NCBI RefSeq assembly: GCF_033597815.2
Contig: NZ_CP166245.1
Coordinates: 248,001-312,000 of the forward strand
DNA from: Staphylococcus sp. KG4-3
GTDB lineage: Bacteria; Bacillota; Bacilli; Staphylococcales; Staphylococcaceae
Length of the DNA: 64,000 bases
Reading direction: 5' to 3'
Shown: in pieces, positions 25,619 to 34,326 of the stretch
Position numbering within the stretch: position 1 is the stretch's first letter
Layout of the letters: each line of letters starts with the position of its first letter
Program-made: the position numbers and the translations under genes
The notes under the pieces: model-generated
Database searches by the model: none
What the model saw: only the letters and a program-made list of their open reading frames with translations
Told to the model about the DNA's origin: nothing

Positions 25619-26194
25619 TTGAACATGTTCGATAAGATTTTTAAAAAACAGTTGCCGGAAGTTCAAGATGATAAGGATAAGCGTGTTTATTCATCGAAAA
25701 GTCAGCTCACCCCTCAAGAGGCTCAAGAATACTGGGCAAAGATGGCACAAAAACTCGTTGTCGGTGCAATTAATTCTGTAGATTACACTGCTGAACGTAT
25801 CTTCATTTTGGTTGCTTTTGATGAAAAAGAACCTACAATTGATATGTTTTTTCAAATGAATGGACAATTGAGAATGTGGAATGATTTAGATAATGAAGAT
25901 CACAAAAAGGTTATTTCTCAAAGTTTAGTTTCACAAGCGTCTATCATAGCGAAACAAGTAAACTGTTTGTATGATAGTGTTAATATGACTAGGCTAGCCT
26001 ATGCACAAGTTCAATACGAATTCGAAAGTAAAGCGTGGTATTTACATGATGTATCACTAGATAGCGCTGAGGCTAAGTTAGATAAATACCCTGCATTCTT
26101 AAAATGGTTTGATGATGTATCTAAATCAATTGATACAATCCCTTTAGATGGTAAACAGCGAATAACATGGGGGCCTTTCAAACCAGTATATTAA
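25619..26194 (+). CDS. Conserved hypothetical cytoplasmic protein (about 191 aa)
   Basis: I do not recognise this family. The protein has a charged N-terminus (FDKIFKKQLPEVQDDKDKR), a helical region (PQEAQEYWAKMAQKLVVG), a strand-rich middle (RIFILVAFDEKEPTIDMFFQ) and no membrane segment or signal peptide. TTG 25619 is best spaced from AAAGGGGG; GTG 25613 and ATG 25625 are alternatives. It lies 74 bases after nfrA and ends in a strong terminator, so it may be co-transcribed with nfrA from the SigB promoter. Confidence 0.6.
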   Translation: MNMFDKIFKKQLPEVQDDKDKRVYSSKSQLTPQEAQEYWAKMAQKLVVGAINSVDYTAERIFILVAFDEKEPTIDMFFQMNGQLRMWNDLDNEDHKKVISQSLVSQASIIAKQVNCLYDSVNMTRLAYAQVQYEFESKAWYLHDVSLDSAEAKLDKYPAFLKWFDDVSKSIDTIPLDGKQRITWGPFKPVY

Positions 26195-26246
26195 AAAAAG
26201 CTTTTCAATTCATCATAGTTATATGGTGGATCGAAAAGCTTTTTTC
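26193..26246. terminator. Bidirectional terminator
   Basis: AAAAAAGCTTTTC and GAAAAGCTTTTTT form a strong stem with an A run on one side and T6 on the other, directly after the stop codon of the preceding gene. Confidence 0.85.
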
Positions 26247-26380
26247 TTTGTAAAGAGAAGTTTGTTGTTCTCGGTTCAACATATCATTATAATCGAACAA
26301 GTTCAAAGTTACTAAAAAATTATCCGACCTATTTTGTGAATAATTTCACAAAAAGTTCAAAAAAATCGCTTTATATATAT

Positions 26381-26394
26381 TGTAAGTGCTTACA
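26381..26394. promoter_or_regulatory. cre-like site upstream of the serine deaminase operon
   Basis: TGTAAGTGCTTACA fits the CcpA cre pattern TGWAANCGNTNWCA except for one base (T for C). It lies 73 bases before the PTS IIC-like gene. It suggests carbon catabolite repression of serine use. Confidence 0.5.
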
Positions 26395-26466
26395 TTAAGC
26401 AATATTATAGAATTGTGAAATATTTAAAAATGCAATTAAAATTTTTTTAGGAAGAGGTTTTGAGTA

Positions 26467-27501
26467 ATGGATATTATTTTAGGTGTAGGTACTTTGTTAA
26501 TTGTCTTATTAGCAATGACTTTGTTTTTGAATTTTGCACCTTACGGTAAAAAGGGGCTGCAGGCACTTTCGGGAGCTGCCTGTGCAACGTTTTTACCACA
26601 AGCATTTTTGAGTTATGCGATTGGTGGCGTGTTTAATATTAAATTTTTGCAAGATATAGGAGATTTGGCAGAAGGTTTAAGTGGTGTTGCTGTAGGCTTT
26701 CTGACATGTTTGAAATTGGGAGTTTCTCCAGTCTTTGCAGTAATTGTTGGACTAGTATTACATGATTTCAAACTTTTACCTGCGTTTTTGGCAGCTTACA
26801 TGATAGCTTTTGTAATTAAATTTATCGAGAAAAAAGTACCAGAAGGTTTGGATTTAATTACGGTTATTTTGTTTGCGCCAGCAACAGCTTTCTTATTAGC
26901 TAGTATTATGAGTCCTGGTGTTATTGCACTTTTACAACAAATAGGCAGTGCTGTTACTGCTGTTGGTAATAATAATCCATATATCCTTGCAACAATATTA
27001 GGTCTAATTATACCTGTAACTGGTATGACCCCTTTAAGTTCAATGGTGTTGACGAGTTTATTAGGACTTACTGGTTTACCAATGGCGATAGGTGCATTGA
27101 CTTGTACAGGCAGTTCATTTGTGAACTTTATTATGTTTAAACAATTAAAAATTGGTAATAGCTCTAAAGCTTTTGCGGTAGCTATTGAACCATTGACACA
27201 AATAGATATTATAGCTAAATATCCACTACAATTATACGGAACTAATGCGATTATTGGTGTTGTTAACGCATGTATAGTGACTTTTAGTGGATTGGTCATA
27301 AATGTGACAGGTATGGCTACACCGATTGCAGGAGCCATTGTACTATTCGGCTTTAACGACCCAATTCGTGCGATGATAACTATTATTACTGTTTCAATTA
27401 CAAGTATTCTTTTAAGCCTTGTCATAGGTAAAACGATAAATAAATTCAATATGACAAGTCTAAATTTCAATTTATCTCGAATGAAAAAACATGCTAATTA
27501 A
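26467..27501 (+). CDS. PTS EIIC-type membrane protein (PfoR-like)
   Basis: A 344-residue membrane protein with 9-10 spans, of the PTS_EIIC_2 family once labelled perfringolysin O regulator (PfoR). Typical phrases are ALSGAACATFLPQAFLSYAI and GMTPLSSMVLTSLLGLTGLP. No EIIA or EIIB domain is attached or nearby, so it may not act as a phosphotransferase permease. It is nine bases ahead of sdaAB, and the same grouping occurs in other staphylococci, suggesting serine transport or a linked role. GGAAGAGG precedes the start. Confidence 0.78.
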   Translation: MDIILGVGTLLIVLLAMTLFLNFAPYGKKGLQALSGAACATFLPQAFLSYAIGGVFNIKFLQDIGDLAEGLSGVAVGFLTCLKLGVSPVFAVIVGLVLHDFKLLPAFLAAYMIAFVIKFIEKKVPEGLDLITVILFAPATAFLLASIMSPGVIALLQQIGSAVTAVGNNNPYILATILGLIIPVTGMTPLSSMVLTSLLGLTGLPMAIGALTCTGSSFVNFIMFKQLKIGNSSKAFAVAIEPLTQIDIIAKYPLQLYGTNAIIGVVNACIVTFSGLVINVTGMATPIAGAIVLFGFNDPIRAMITIITVSITSILLSLVIGKTINKFNMTSLNFNLSRMKKHAN

Positions 27502-27510
27502 GGAGATGTA

Positions 27511-28191
27511 ATGATGGCTAGAAAGCAAGATTATCAAAGTGCATTTGATGTGATTGGACCGATTATGATGGGGCCGTCGAGTTCTCATACAGCAGGCGCA
27601 GTTAAAATTGGTAATGCTGCCCGCACATTGTTGCAACATGAGCCAAAAAAAATTACGATTCACTATTACGAATCGTTTGCTTCTACGCATAAAGGACATG
27701 GAACAGATTTGGCTATAGTGGGAGGTGCTTTAGGTTTTGGGACCTTCGATGAGCGCATTAAACAATCCACGGACATTGCAAAAGAGCGTGATATAGAAGT
27801 GGAAATTATTGAAGAATCTGGAGTAAGTCTTGGAGAACATCCCAATTGTGCACTTGTAAAATTAGATTGTTGCGCTAGACATGTGGAGATTAATGGTATT
27901 TCGATTGGTGGAGGTGCTATTAAAATAAAAAGCATACATGTTGATGGGGCGTGTATATTAATGAATCATGGTTTACCTATTTTAGTAATAGAGGGTATTG
28001 TGGATATACCTATGATCAATCATATAATTAATGATTTGATAGAACGTCGTATAGATATTAATGAAGAAATAAAAACAATTAATGAAGGGAAATGTTTAAT
28101 TGCGTTGCATTTGAATAAAGAGTTATCAATTGAGACGGTAGATGAATTACGGAAAAGATACGATGCTTTACGCTTTTCGTATATACATTAG
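27511..28191 (+). CDS. sdaAB: L-serine dehydratase, iron-sulfur-dependent, beta subunit
   Basis: A 226-residue protein. The hallmark substrate-binding motif GPSSSHTAGAVKIG is at residues 19-32, and the C-terminal ACT-like part covers about residues 145-225. With the alpha subunit it converts L-serine to pyruvate and ammonia. AGGAGATG precedes a double ATG (27511, 27514). It sits between the IIC-like gene and sdaAA, with short spacers. Confidence 0.92.
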   Translation: MMARKQDYQSAFDVIGPIMMGPSSSHTAGAVKIGNAARTLLQHEPKKITIHYYESFASTHKGHGTDLAIVGGALGFGTFDERIKQSTDIAKERDIEVEIIEESGVSLGEHPNCALVKLDCCARHVEINGISIGGGAIKIKSIHVDGACILMNHGLPILVIEGIVDIPMINHIINDLIERRIDINEEIKTINEGKCLIALHLNKELSIETVDELRKRYDALRFSYIH

Positions 28192-28203
28192 AGGAGTGAC
28201 AGT

Positions 28204-29094
28204 ATGCTAAATTCGATGCAAGAAATCATTGATTATGCAGTAGAAAAAGGTACAACTTTTGCAGAAATTATGATTAGTGAAGAAATGTCATTAAAAGGCA
28301 TTTCAAGAGATGAAGTTAGAGCACTTATGAAACACAATATAGATGTTATGAGGGAAGCAGTAGAAAAAGGTACAACTGGTGAAGGAGTGAAAAGTGTTAC
28401 AGGTTACACTGGGCAGGATGCTGTTAAATTAGCAACTTATAATGAGCAAGAACATGCATTGTCTGGTTACGAAATGGTCGAAGCGTTAAAAGGGGCCATT
28501 GCTACTAATGAGGTTAATGCGGCAATGGGGATTATCTGTGCGACTCCCACGGCTGGATCCTCGGGTACTATACCCGGAATTCTGTTTAAGTTAGAAAAAT
28601 CACATCATTTAACTACAGATCAAATGATTGATTTCCTATTTGCTGCGGCGTTATGCGGTAAGGTAATTGCAAATAATGCTAGCGTGGCAGGTGCAATAGG
28701 GGGTTGTCAGGCTGAAGTTGGTTCAGCATCTGCGATTGCAGCAGCGGCAGCAGTAGAGATATTTGGAGGTTCACCGCAAGCAAGTGGTCATGCAATGGCA
28801 CTAGCTATCAGCAATTTATTAGGTCTTGTATGTGATCCTGTCGCTGGGTTAGTAGAAATTCCTTGTGTTATGAGAAACGCCATAGGATCAGGAAACGGAT
28901 TAATTTCAGCGGATCTTGCATTAGCAGGAGTTGAAAGCAAAATTCCTGTAGATGAAGTCATTGAAGCCATGGATAAAGTAGGACGTAATTTACCTGCCTC
29001 ATTACGTGAAACGGGTATAGGTGGTTTAGCGGGTACTCCCACCGGAGAAGAAATTAAGAGAAAAATCTTCGGACAATCAAGGGTTAATTCATAA
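28204..29094 (+). CDS. sdaAA: L-serine dehydratase, iron-sulfur-dependent, alpha subunit
   Basis: A 296-residue catalytic subunit. Cysteines likely to hold the [4Fe-4S] cluster appear in GIICATPTAGSSG, GLVCDPVAGLVEIPC and downstream. GSSGTIPG and NNASVAGAIGGCQAE are family motifs. It completes the heteromeric deaminase with sdaAB, 12 bases upstream, and has GAGGAGTGAC before the start. The enzyme is oxygen-sensitive, which fits a role in fermentative amino acid use. Confidence 0.93.
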   Translation: MLNSMQEIIDYAVEKGTTFAEIMISEEMSLKGISRDEVRALMKHNIDVMREAVEKGTTGEGVKSVTGYTGQDAVKLATYNEQEHALSGYEMVEALKGAIATNEVNAAMGIICATPTAGSSGTIPGILFKLEKSHHLTTDQMIDFLFAAALCGKVIANNASVAGAIGGCQAEVGSASAIAAAAAVEIFGGSPQASGHAMALAISNLLGLVCDPVAGLVEIPCVMRNAIGSGNGLISADLALAGVESKIPVDEVIEAMDKVGRNLPASLRETGIGGLAGTPTGEEIKRKIFGQSRVNS

Positions 29095-29190
29095 TCTTCA
29101 GTTTGAAAATAAGTAAACTTATTAATAGATAAAAATTAAATTGAAAAAATACATGTTTCCCACTAAACTATATTAAAAGAGGTGGGAGAC

Positions 29191-29370
29191 ATGTTATTTA
29201 AATTGGGGCTTATATTTTTGGCGTTTATTCTATGTAGCATAATGACGCATTACTTTACTGCAGAGGGTACCTGGGTCAACCTACTGTTAAAGTCATTATC
29301 TTTAAGTTTAATTCTTGTTTTTCTATTTAATTATATAAAATTGATGATAGAGCTTAAGCGAAATAAATAA
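29191..29370 (+). CDS. Small two-span membrane protein (59 aa)
   Basis: ATG 29191 follows AGAGGTGGGAG. The product has two hydrophobic segments, residues 2-20 and 33-52, and a basic end (KLMIELKRNK). I do not recognise the family. It lies about 100 bases after sdaAA and before a strong terminator, so it may be the last gene of that transcript. Confidence 0.55.
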   Translation: MLFKLGLIFLAFILCSIMTHYFTAEGTWVNLLLKSLSLSLILVFLFNYIKLMIELKRNK

Positions 29371-29387
29371 TCTTAGTTGAGCATAAT

Positions 29388-29427
29388 AAAAAAGGTCGGT
29401 ATACATTGCGAGTATACCGACCTTTTT
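29388..29427. terminator. Bidirectional terminator
   Basis: AAAAAAGGTCGGTATAC and GTATACCGACCTTTTT form a perfect stem around a 7-base loop. It separates the convergent serine and cystine transport genes. Confidence 0.88.
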
Positions 29428-29483
29428 AAATATTTCATAAATAATTAAAACATGTGAAGTGAGCAGCAACAAATAACTTGGTA

Positions 29484-30863
29484 TTAATTTGCAATTTCAG
29501 CATATTCTTTTTGGTTATAAGTGTCTTGATCTAAGTTATTTGTTAGTTTTGCTGTGCCTGTACCAGCAAGCATAGAATCATTAACATTCAATGCTGTACG
29601 ACCCATATCGATTAATGGTTCGACAGAGATTAAGACACCTGCTAGTGCAACTGGTAAATTTAATGTAGATAATACAATGATAGAAGCGAATGTAGCACCG
29701 CCACCAACACCAGCTACACCAAATGAACTGATTATGACTACGCCAATCACAGCTAATATAAATTGTAAGTTAACTTCCACGCCAGCAGCTGGTGCTACCA
29801 TGACTGCAAGCATAGCAGGATAAATACCGGCACAACCATTTTGTCCAATTGACAGACCAAAGGATGCAGAAAAGTTTGCAATTCCGTCTGGTACACCTAG
29901 GCGATTTTTTTGTGTTTGGACATTAAGAGGTAATGAACCAGCACTAGAACGAGAAGTGAAGGCGAATAATAGTACTTCACCAGTTTTTTTGACGAATGTC
30001 ACTGGATTTAAACCAATGCCTGAGATTATGATTAAATGAATAATATACATTACGATAAGTGCTGCATAGGACGCAATTACGAACTTACCTAAAGTCCAAA
30101 TTGCCTCAAAATCACTTGTAGCAATTGTAGAAGTCATAATCGCTAAAATACCATAAGGTGTTAAGCGCAATACGAATGTTACGATTGCCATAACTAAGCT
30201 GTATAATGCATCGATACCACGTTTAAGTAAGTTGCCACTCTCTGGCTGTTTACGCATAACACGTAAGAATGCAAAACCTATAAACGCTGCAAATATAACT
30301 ACGGCGATTGTAGAAGTTGTACGTTGACCAGTAAAATCTAAGAATGGATTACTAGGTAATAATTGTGAAATTTGTTGTGGTAATGTATTGGCTGTCATAT
30401 CTTTAGCTTGGCTCGCAAGCTCGCTACCTCTTGAACTTTCGGCGCCACCTAAATCAATAGAAGAAGCATCTAAACCGAATGCAAGTGCTGAGATAATACC
30501 AATAATTGCAGATATTGCAACGGTGCCTATAAGAAATACAAAGATATAAACGCCGATCTTAGCAAACTTATCTCCTACTTTAATTTTCGTGAATGCTGAA
30601 ACGATTGAAATGAATATTAAAGGCATTACAATCATTTGTAATAATGAAATGTAGCCATCACCAACGATACTAAACCAATCCATAGTTTGTTTAGTAACTT
30701 TAGAGTCCACACCATAGATTAAGTGTACTGCGATACCAAAAATGATCCCAACACCTAAAGCAGAGAAAACACGTTTTGGAAATGAAACGTGTTTTTTAGC
30801 CATTATATATAATCCGATGAGGAAGGCCACAAAAATAATGATGTTAAGAATAGTTAATAACAT
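29484..30863 (-). CDS. tcyP: L-cystine symporter TcyP
   Basis: A 459-residue SLC1-type sodium or proton-coupled carrier, the normal length for TcyP. Eight helices and two re-entrant loops are expected; the conserved loop FTSRSSAGSLPLNVQTQ and the late helix SFGVAGVGGGATFASIIVL are visible. It imports L-cystine and related sulfur amino acids. Its ribosome site is weak (AGG only). In S. aureus tcyP also lies between nfrA and the xpt operon, so position supports the name. Confidence 0.88.
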   Translation of the reverse strand: MLLTILNIIIFVAFLIGLYIMAKKHVSFPKRVFSALGVGIIFGIAVHLIYGVDSKVTKQTMDWFSIVGDGYISLLQMIVMPLIFISIVSAFTKIKVGDKFAKIGVYIFVFLIGTVAISAIIGIISALAFGLDASSIDLGGAESSRGSELASQAKDMTANTLPQQISQLLPSNPFLDFTGQRTTSTIAVVIFAAFIGFAFLRVMRKQPESGNLLKRGIDALYSLVMAIVTFVLRLTPYGILAIMTSTIATSDFEAIWTLGKFVIASYAALIVMYIIHLIIISGIGLNPVTFVKKTGEVLLFAFTSRSSAGSLPLNVQTQKNRLGVPDGIANFSASFGLSIGQNGCAGIYPAMLAVMVAPAAGVEVNLQFILAVIGVVIISSFGVAGVGGGATFASIIVLSTLNLPVALAGVLISVEPLIDMGRTALNVNDSMLAGTGTAKLTNNLDQDTYNQKEYAEIAN

Positions 30864-31089
30864 AAAAAAAGGACCTACACTTTCTTATTTAATTTTTTAA
30901 TCCGATACGTATACTAAGGATATTAGCAAACTCAATAATATTCAAGCTAATTACTCAAGAAATTTGAGAAATTAAAATGTCTTTATTTTCTGATAATAAA
31001 ACTTGGGTTTATATAAGACATTCAACTATATTAATAGGGGGTATGTTTTGGGGTTTTATGGATAGATATAGAAAATTTATATATAAAAC

Positions 31090-31138
31090 AAGCGAAAATA
31101 TATAATCTAGTTCTAAAACTCGACTATATATTTTCGCT
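31090..31138 (-). terminator. Hairpin after the RacA-like gene
   Basis: AGCGAAAATATATA and TATATATTTTCGCT form a 14-base stem, followed on the minus strand by TGTTTTATAT. The rest of 30864-31213 holds only the tcyP leader, with no further structure seen. Confidence 0.6.
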
Positions 31139-31213
31139 CTTATAATGAATGACGTTGTTTTCGGTAGTGACTTTACTTTAATCATAGTACACTTTAGATT
31201 AATAATGATAATT

Positions 31214-32272
31214 TTATAAATTAAACAAACGAGCGAAGAAACCTTTACGTTCTTCTTTTGGTGCTTCGTTAGATGAAGTTGATGTGTAGGAAGCTGTATT
31301 ATCACCTGTTTCGTCTAGAGTGCTTGTTTCAGTTACTTCATCTTTAATTGTTTCATCATCAGTTGCTGACGTTGATAATTCATTACCTTTGTCAGTAGCG
31401 GTAGTAGCATCTGTAGCTTGATTAGCTGACTTCTCTTCAGTTGAATTTGATTCTTCTACCTTCCCATTACCAGCATCAGTAGCAGATTGTTCGCTCACTG
31501 GTGTAATTTCAGATTCGTCAGTATGCGCCTTTGCTATAGTAGCATCTAGTTTGCTATCTGAAATAACGTTGTCTGATGTTTCGTTGTTGCCTTTATCGTT
31601 AACACCTTTGTTCGCTTCTGACTGAGATTCTGGAGATGATTTTACACCTATTGATTCGGTAGAAGTTTCGGTTAAAGCCTCATCTTTCTGAGCATTTGTA
31701 GACTGTGAAGCGGCGATATGAGCAGTTTCAACATTTGATTTAGCTAATTCAGATTGCTCTTTTTGTGAATCTTGAATAGCATTTTGAGTTGATTTAATTT
31801 CATTTGTAGAAGATTGGATGGCTTGTAATGATTCGGTATTAGCATCCAATTTAGACGTGATTTGATTTTGCATTTCATGTAATTCTTGTTGTTGTTGGTG
31901 GACTTGATTAATCATTTGGCCAAGCATATGACGTTCGTCACGCATTTTTTGAATTTCAGAGCGTAAATCATCTACAAGTTTAGATACATTTTGATCTGTA
32001 GGTAAATTACTACTATCGTCTTTTACTAATACTTGTAAAAAGTCTTTTTCTTTCTCTAATTCTTCAAAAGCTAAGTCGTAGCTATTTGTTTGTTTTACTT
32101 TTTCAGCAATGTCTTGGAATAATTCAATATCCTCTTCTTGGAAATCTGTAGCTTCACGGCCACGATATTCTGTTTTACTAAGTTGGTAACCGCGTTCTTC
32201 TAAATGTTGAACGATTTTACGGACTTGTTTTTCACTTAGCTCAACACGTTGTGCAAATTCTTTGGTTAACAT
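31214..32272 (-). CDS. MerR-like/RacA-like DNA-binding protein with coiled coil and amphipathic tail
   Basis: A 352-residue protein. Residues 1-60 resemble a MerR-type winged helix (MLTKEFAQRVELSEKQVRKI). Residues about 95-170 are a Gln/Glu-rich coiled coil. A low-complexity Ser/Thr/Asp/Glu region follows (about 185-340). The last residues, ERKGFFARLFNL, form a short basic-aromatic helix likely to touch the membrane. This layout resembles chromosome-anchoring proteins such as RacA and the DUF3967 group. ATG 32270-32272 fits the AAAGGA site better than ATG 32290. Function is inferred from architecture only. Confidence 0.65.
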   Translation of the reverse strand: MLTKEFAQRVELSEKQVRKIVQHLEERGYQLSKTEYRGREATDFQEEDIELFQDIAEKVKQTNSYDLAFEELEKEKDFLQVLVKDDSSNLPTDQNVSKLVDDLRSEIQKMRDERHMLGQMINQVHQQQQELHEMQNQITSKLDANTESLQAIQSSTNEIKSTQNAIQDSQKEQSELAKSNVETAHIAASQSTNAQKDEALTETSTESIGVKSSPESQSEANKGVNDKGNNETSDNVISDSKLDATIAKAHTDESEITPVSEQSATDAGNGKVEESNSTEEKSANQATDATTATDKGNELSTSATDDETIKDEVTETSTLDETGDNTASYTSTSSNEAPKEERKGFFARLFNL

Positions 32273-32393
32273 AGAAATAAGTCCTTTCATTAATGGATTT
32301 ATGTATACGGACGTTTGTCTTCGGTTAGTGAAACGTCAGTCTTACCTCTATGCTAGTTTAAACTGTTTTAATAGTGATTTCAAGTGGTGGTTC

Positions 32394-33059
32394 CTATGAT
32401 TTACGTAAATCCATTTCCTCAAGTAATGGATAAATAATACTTCTAGAGATTCTGTTGGCAAAGACATATTTGAGAATATAGTTTGATTTAATACTAGGGC
32501 CATAAATGTCTTTGGTTAGTTCAATATTAGATTTTATAAATAAATCCATGGGTTTACCTTCGCTATATCCTTCAAAATTTGGCGCTAAATAATTAATGTC
32601 ATATTGTTTTTCGAACCCATGCTGATATAGAAATTGGCGTCTATTATCCAAGATAGGTATGTCTTCCTCAGAAATTTCTTCAGGTTCTTTCTCTACTTCT
32701 AACATGATGAAATTAACGTCGTGTTCATGAAGTTGGTTTGATAAGATATTAATTTCTTTTTGGATACGCGCAAGCGTTTCAGTAATTAGCTCATCGTGAT
32801 TCGGTTGATCATTGGCGATTAAGTAGATTAAAAATGCTGAGTTTGTTGTTGCCTCATAATGCGCAGTTGCCAAACTCACGACAGTGTCTGCCTCTATGCC
32901 AACTAAAAAGATATAATCATCTTTAGTGTGCTCATTTTTAAGTGATTGTTTGAAGATTTGCTCGTATTCAGATAATCCGATATCAAATTTAGCATCATAC
33001 AAATTCATGGCTGATTTGAAGAAGGGATCATCAATTGATGTGATAATTTTGAATTGCAT
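32394..33059 (-). CDS. GNAT-like acetyltransferase (conserved staphylococcal)
   Basis: A 221-residue protein. The middle part resembles a degenerate GNAT fold: DYIFLVGIEADTVVSLATAH as beta strands 2-3 and SAFLIYLIANDQPNHDELIT where the CoA loop would lie. The usual Q-x-x-G-x-G/A is not clear, so activity is uncertain. GGGGGTG precedes ATG 33057-33059; a longer frame upstream is not supported. It sits between the RacA-like and general stress genes. Confidence 0.6.
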   Translation of the reverse strand: MQFKIITSIDDPFFKSAMNLYDAKFDIGLSEYEQIFKQSLKNEHTKDDYIFLVGIEADTVVSLATAHYEATTNSAFLIYLIANDQPNHDELITETLARIQKEINILSNQLHEHDVNFIMLEVEKEPEEISEEDIPILDNRRQFLYQHGFEKQYDINYLAPNFEGYSEGKPMDLFIKSNIELTKDIYGPSIKSNYILKYVFANRISRSIIYPLLEEMDLRKS

Positions 33060-33143
33060 ATGTACACCCCCGAAATTATTGCGTTCATTATAACATAGTA
33101 GCAAAATTTGTAATGTGATTTATAGGTAGAAGTATGGCTAGGT

Positions 33144-33201
33144 AATAAAAAAGGAGCGACACAGAAATCAAAAGTTACAATTGATTTTCTTGGTTCGCTC
33201 C
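33144..33201 (-). terminator. Terminator after the general stress protein gene
   Basis: GGAGCGA...AAATCAA and TTGATTT...TCGCTCC form a long imperfect stem, followed on the minus strand by T6. Confidence 0.75.
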
Positions 33202-33332
33202 ATCAATATAAATTAGTCATTTGAAATGTTTATTACAAATAAATTTTAGATAACTGCCAATGTTGGCTTATATCATTTTATAACTAGTGAATTGTGTTGA
33301 TTATCCAAACTCTAAATTCATATGCTTTAAGT

Positions 33333-33746
33333 TTAGGACTTTGGTCCATTAGATTCTTCAGCGTAATGATGTTGGACTACTGTTTCGTTTTCATAAGCTG
33401 CGTTTGCTTTTTCTACTTCTTCATGTGAAGATTCGTCTTTCGTAGCAACGACAAGATAGTGACCGTCTAAGATTTCTTTCTTATAGCGTTCCATTTCGGC
33501 GTCCGGCAATTTATAATGGGCTAAAACAGCCTCTTCACCGTCTTCGCCAGTTAACATTTTCGCCATTTTATCACTGAAAGAACCGCTTGTAGCTGTTAAG
33601 TTTACTTCGGAATCATGCAACTCGTCGATATGCAGTTTTGATTTACTAATAACAGAAATCTCTGACTCATTATAACCTTCTGCAATCTTGTTTTTGACTG
33701 CATCAATTAACTCTTCGCTTTTTTGAATAATAGTGAATTCTGACAT
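33333..33746 (-). CDS. General stress protein (YflT/GsmA-like)
   Basis: A 137-residue protein of the heat-induced stress protein YflT group. The start SEFTIIQKSEELIDAVKNKI and the ISVISKSK strand are typical, as is the acidic middle (MLTGEDGEEAV). ATG 33744-33746 follows GGAGGAG. A SigB promoter with a perfect -10 lies about 45 bases upstream, so it should be induced by general stress. Its biochemical role is unknown. Confidence 0.8.
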   Translation of the reverse strand: MSEFTIIQKSEELIDAVKNKIAEGYNESEISVISKSKLHIDELHDSEVNLTATSGSFSDKMAKMLTGEDGEEAVLAHYKLPDAEMERYKKEILDGHYLVVATKDESSHEEVEKANAAYENETVVQHHYAEESNGPKS

Positions 33747-33787
33747 TTTGTGCTCCTCCATCCGTTGTTCTATTAATTATTATGTGT

Positions 33788-33813
33788 TTACCCAGTAACT
33801 TAAATAACGAAAC
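33788..33813 (-). promoter_or_regulatory. SigB promoter of the general stress protein gene
   Basis: On the minus strand GTTTCG, 14 bases, GGGTAA. The -35 has GTTT and the -10 is a perfect consensus match, 42 bases before the start codon. Confidence 0.7.
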
Positions 33814-33943
33814 GATTACAATTTAATTATATAACGAAGTTTTACACCTGGCAAACAACATTTTAACGCAAATGATACCGTTTACTAAACTTAATTAAAT
33901 ATATTAAAACATCTTGAAAAAGCGCTTACAATCAATAAGTATA

Positions 33944-33972
33944 TTGAAAAATGTACCAAAATTTGCTATCAT
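33944..33972 (+). promoter_or_regulatory. Promoter of the xpt-pbuX-guaBA operon
   Basis: TTGAAA, 17 bases, TATCAT, just ahead of the purine riboswitch; transcription should start near 33979. A partial cre-like AAGCGCTTACA lies at about 33919-33929. Confidence 0.6.
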
Positions 33973-33989
33973 CAGTTAATAATTTATCT

Positions 33990-34061
33990 AACTCATATAA
34001 TCTAAAGGATACGGCTTTAGAAGTTTCTACCATGTTGCCATTAACGACATGACTATGGGTA
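33990..34061 (+). ncRNA. Guanine-class purine riboswitch
   Basis: The aptamer shows all conserved parts: P1 strand ACTCATATAAT, the J1/2 GGATACGG block, the three-way junction GTTTCTACC, the loop-3 region CATTAACGACATG and the closing GACTATGGGT. The specificity base in GACTATG is C, which indicates guanine or hypoxanthine rather than adenine. It precedes xpt by about 265 bases. Confidence 0.93.
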
Positions 34062-34266
34062 ACCTATACAATGCTTTAGCAATTAAAAACGATTTAAAAA
34101 GTTGTACATATTTGACTATGCTTTTTAAACTGTTTCCTCGTATTCGATGTTATAAACATATTTTTTACATATTTAATAGGGAAATGAATGTAAAAATCTT
34201 ACCTCTTTAGACATCATTTAAAATTAGGATAATAGCTGCTTATAGTATTGCACGTTCACTCATAGA

Positions 34267-34298
34267 TCCTGAAACTAAGTTAGTTTAGGGTTTTTTTT
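34267..34298 (+). terminator. Riboswitch-controlled terminator before xpt
   Basis: CCTGAAACTAA and TTAGTTTAGGG form a stem followed by T8, about 30 bases before the xpt start. With purine bound, it should stop transcription. About 205 bases separate it from the aptamer, longer than usual, so the antiterminator pairing needs checking. Confidence 0.75.
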
Positions 34299-34326
34299 GT
34301 ACACAAAATGAGGAGGTTTTTTACGA

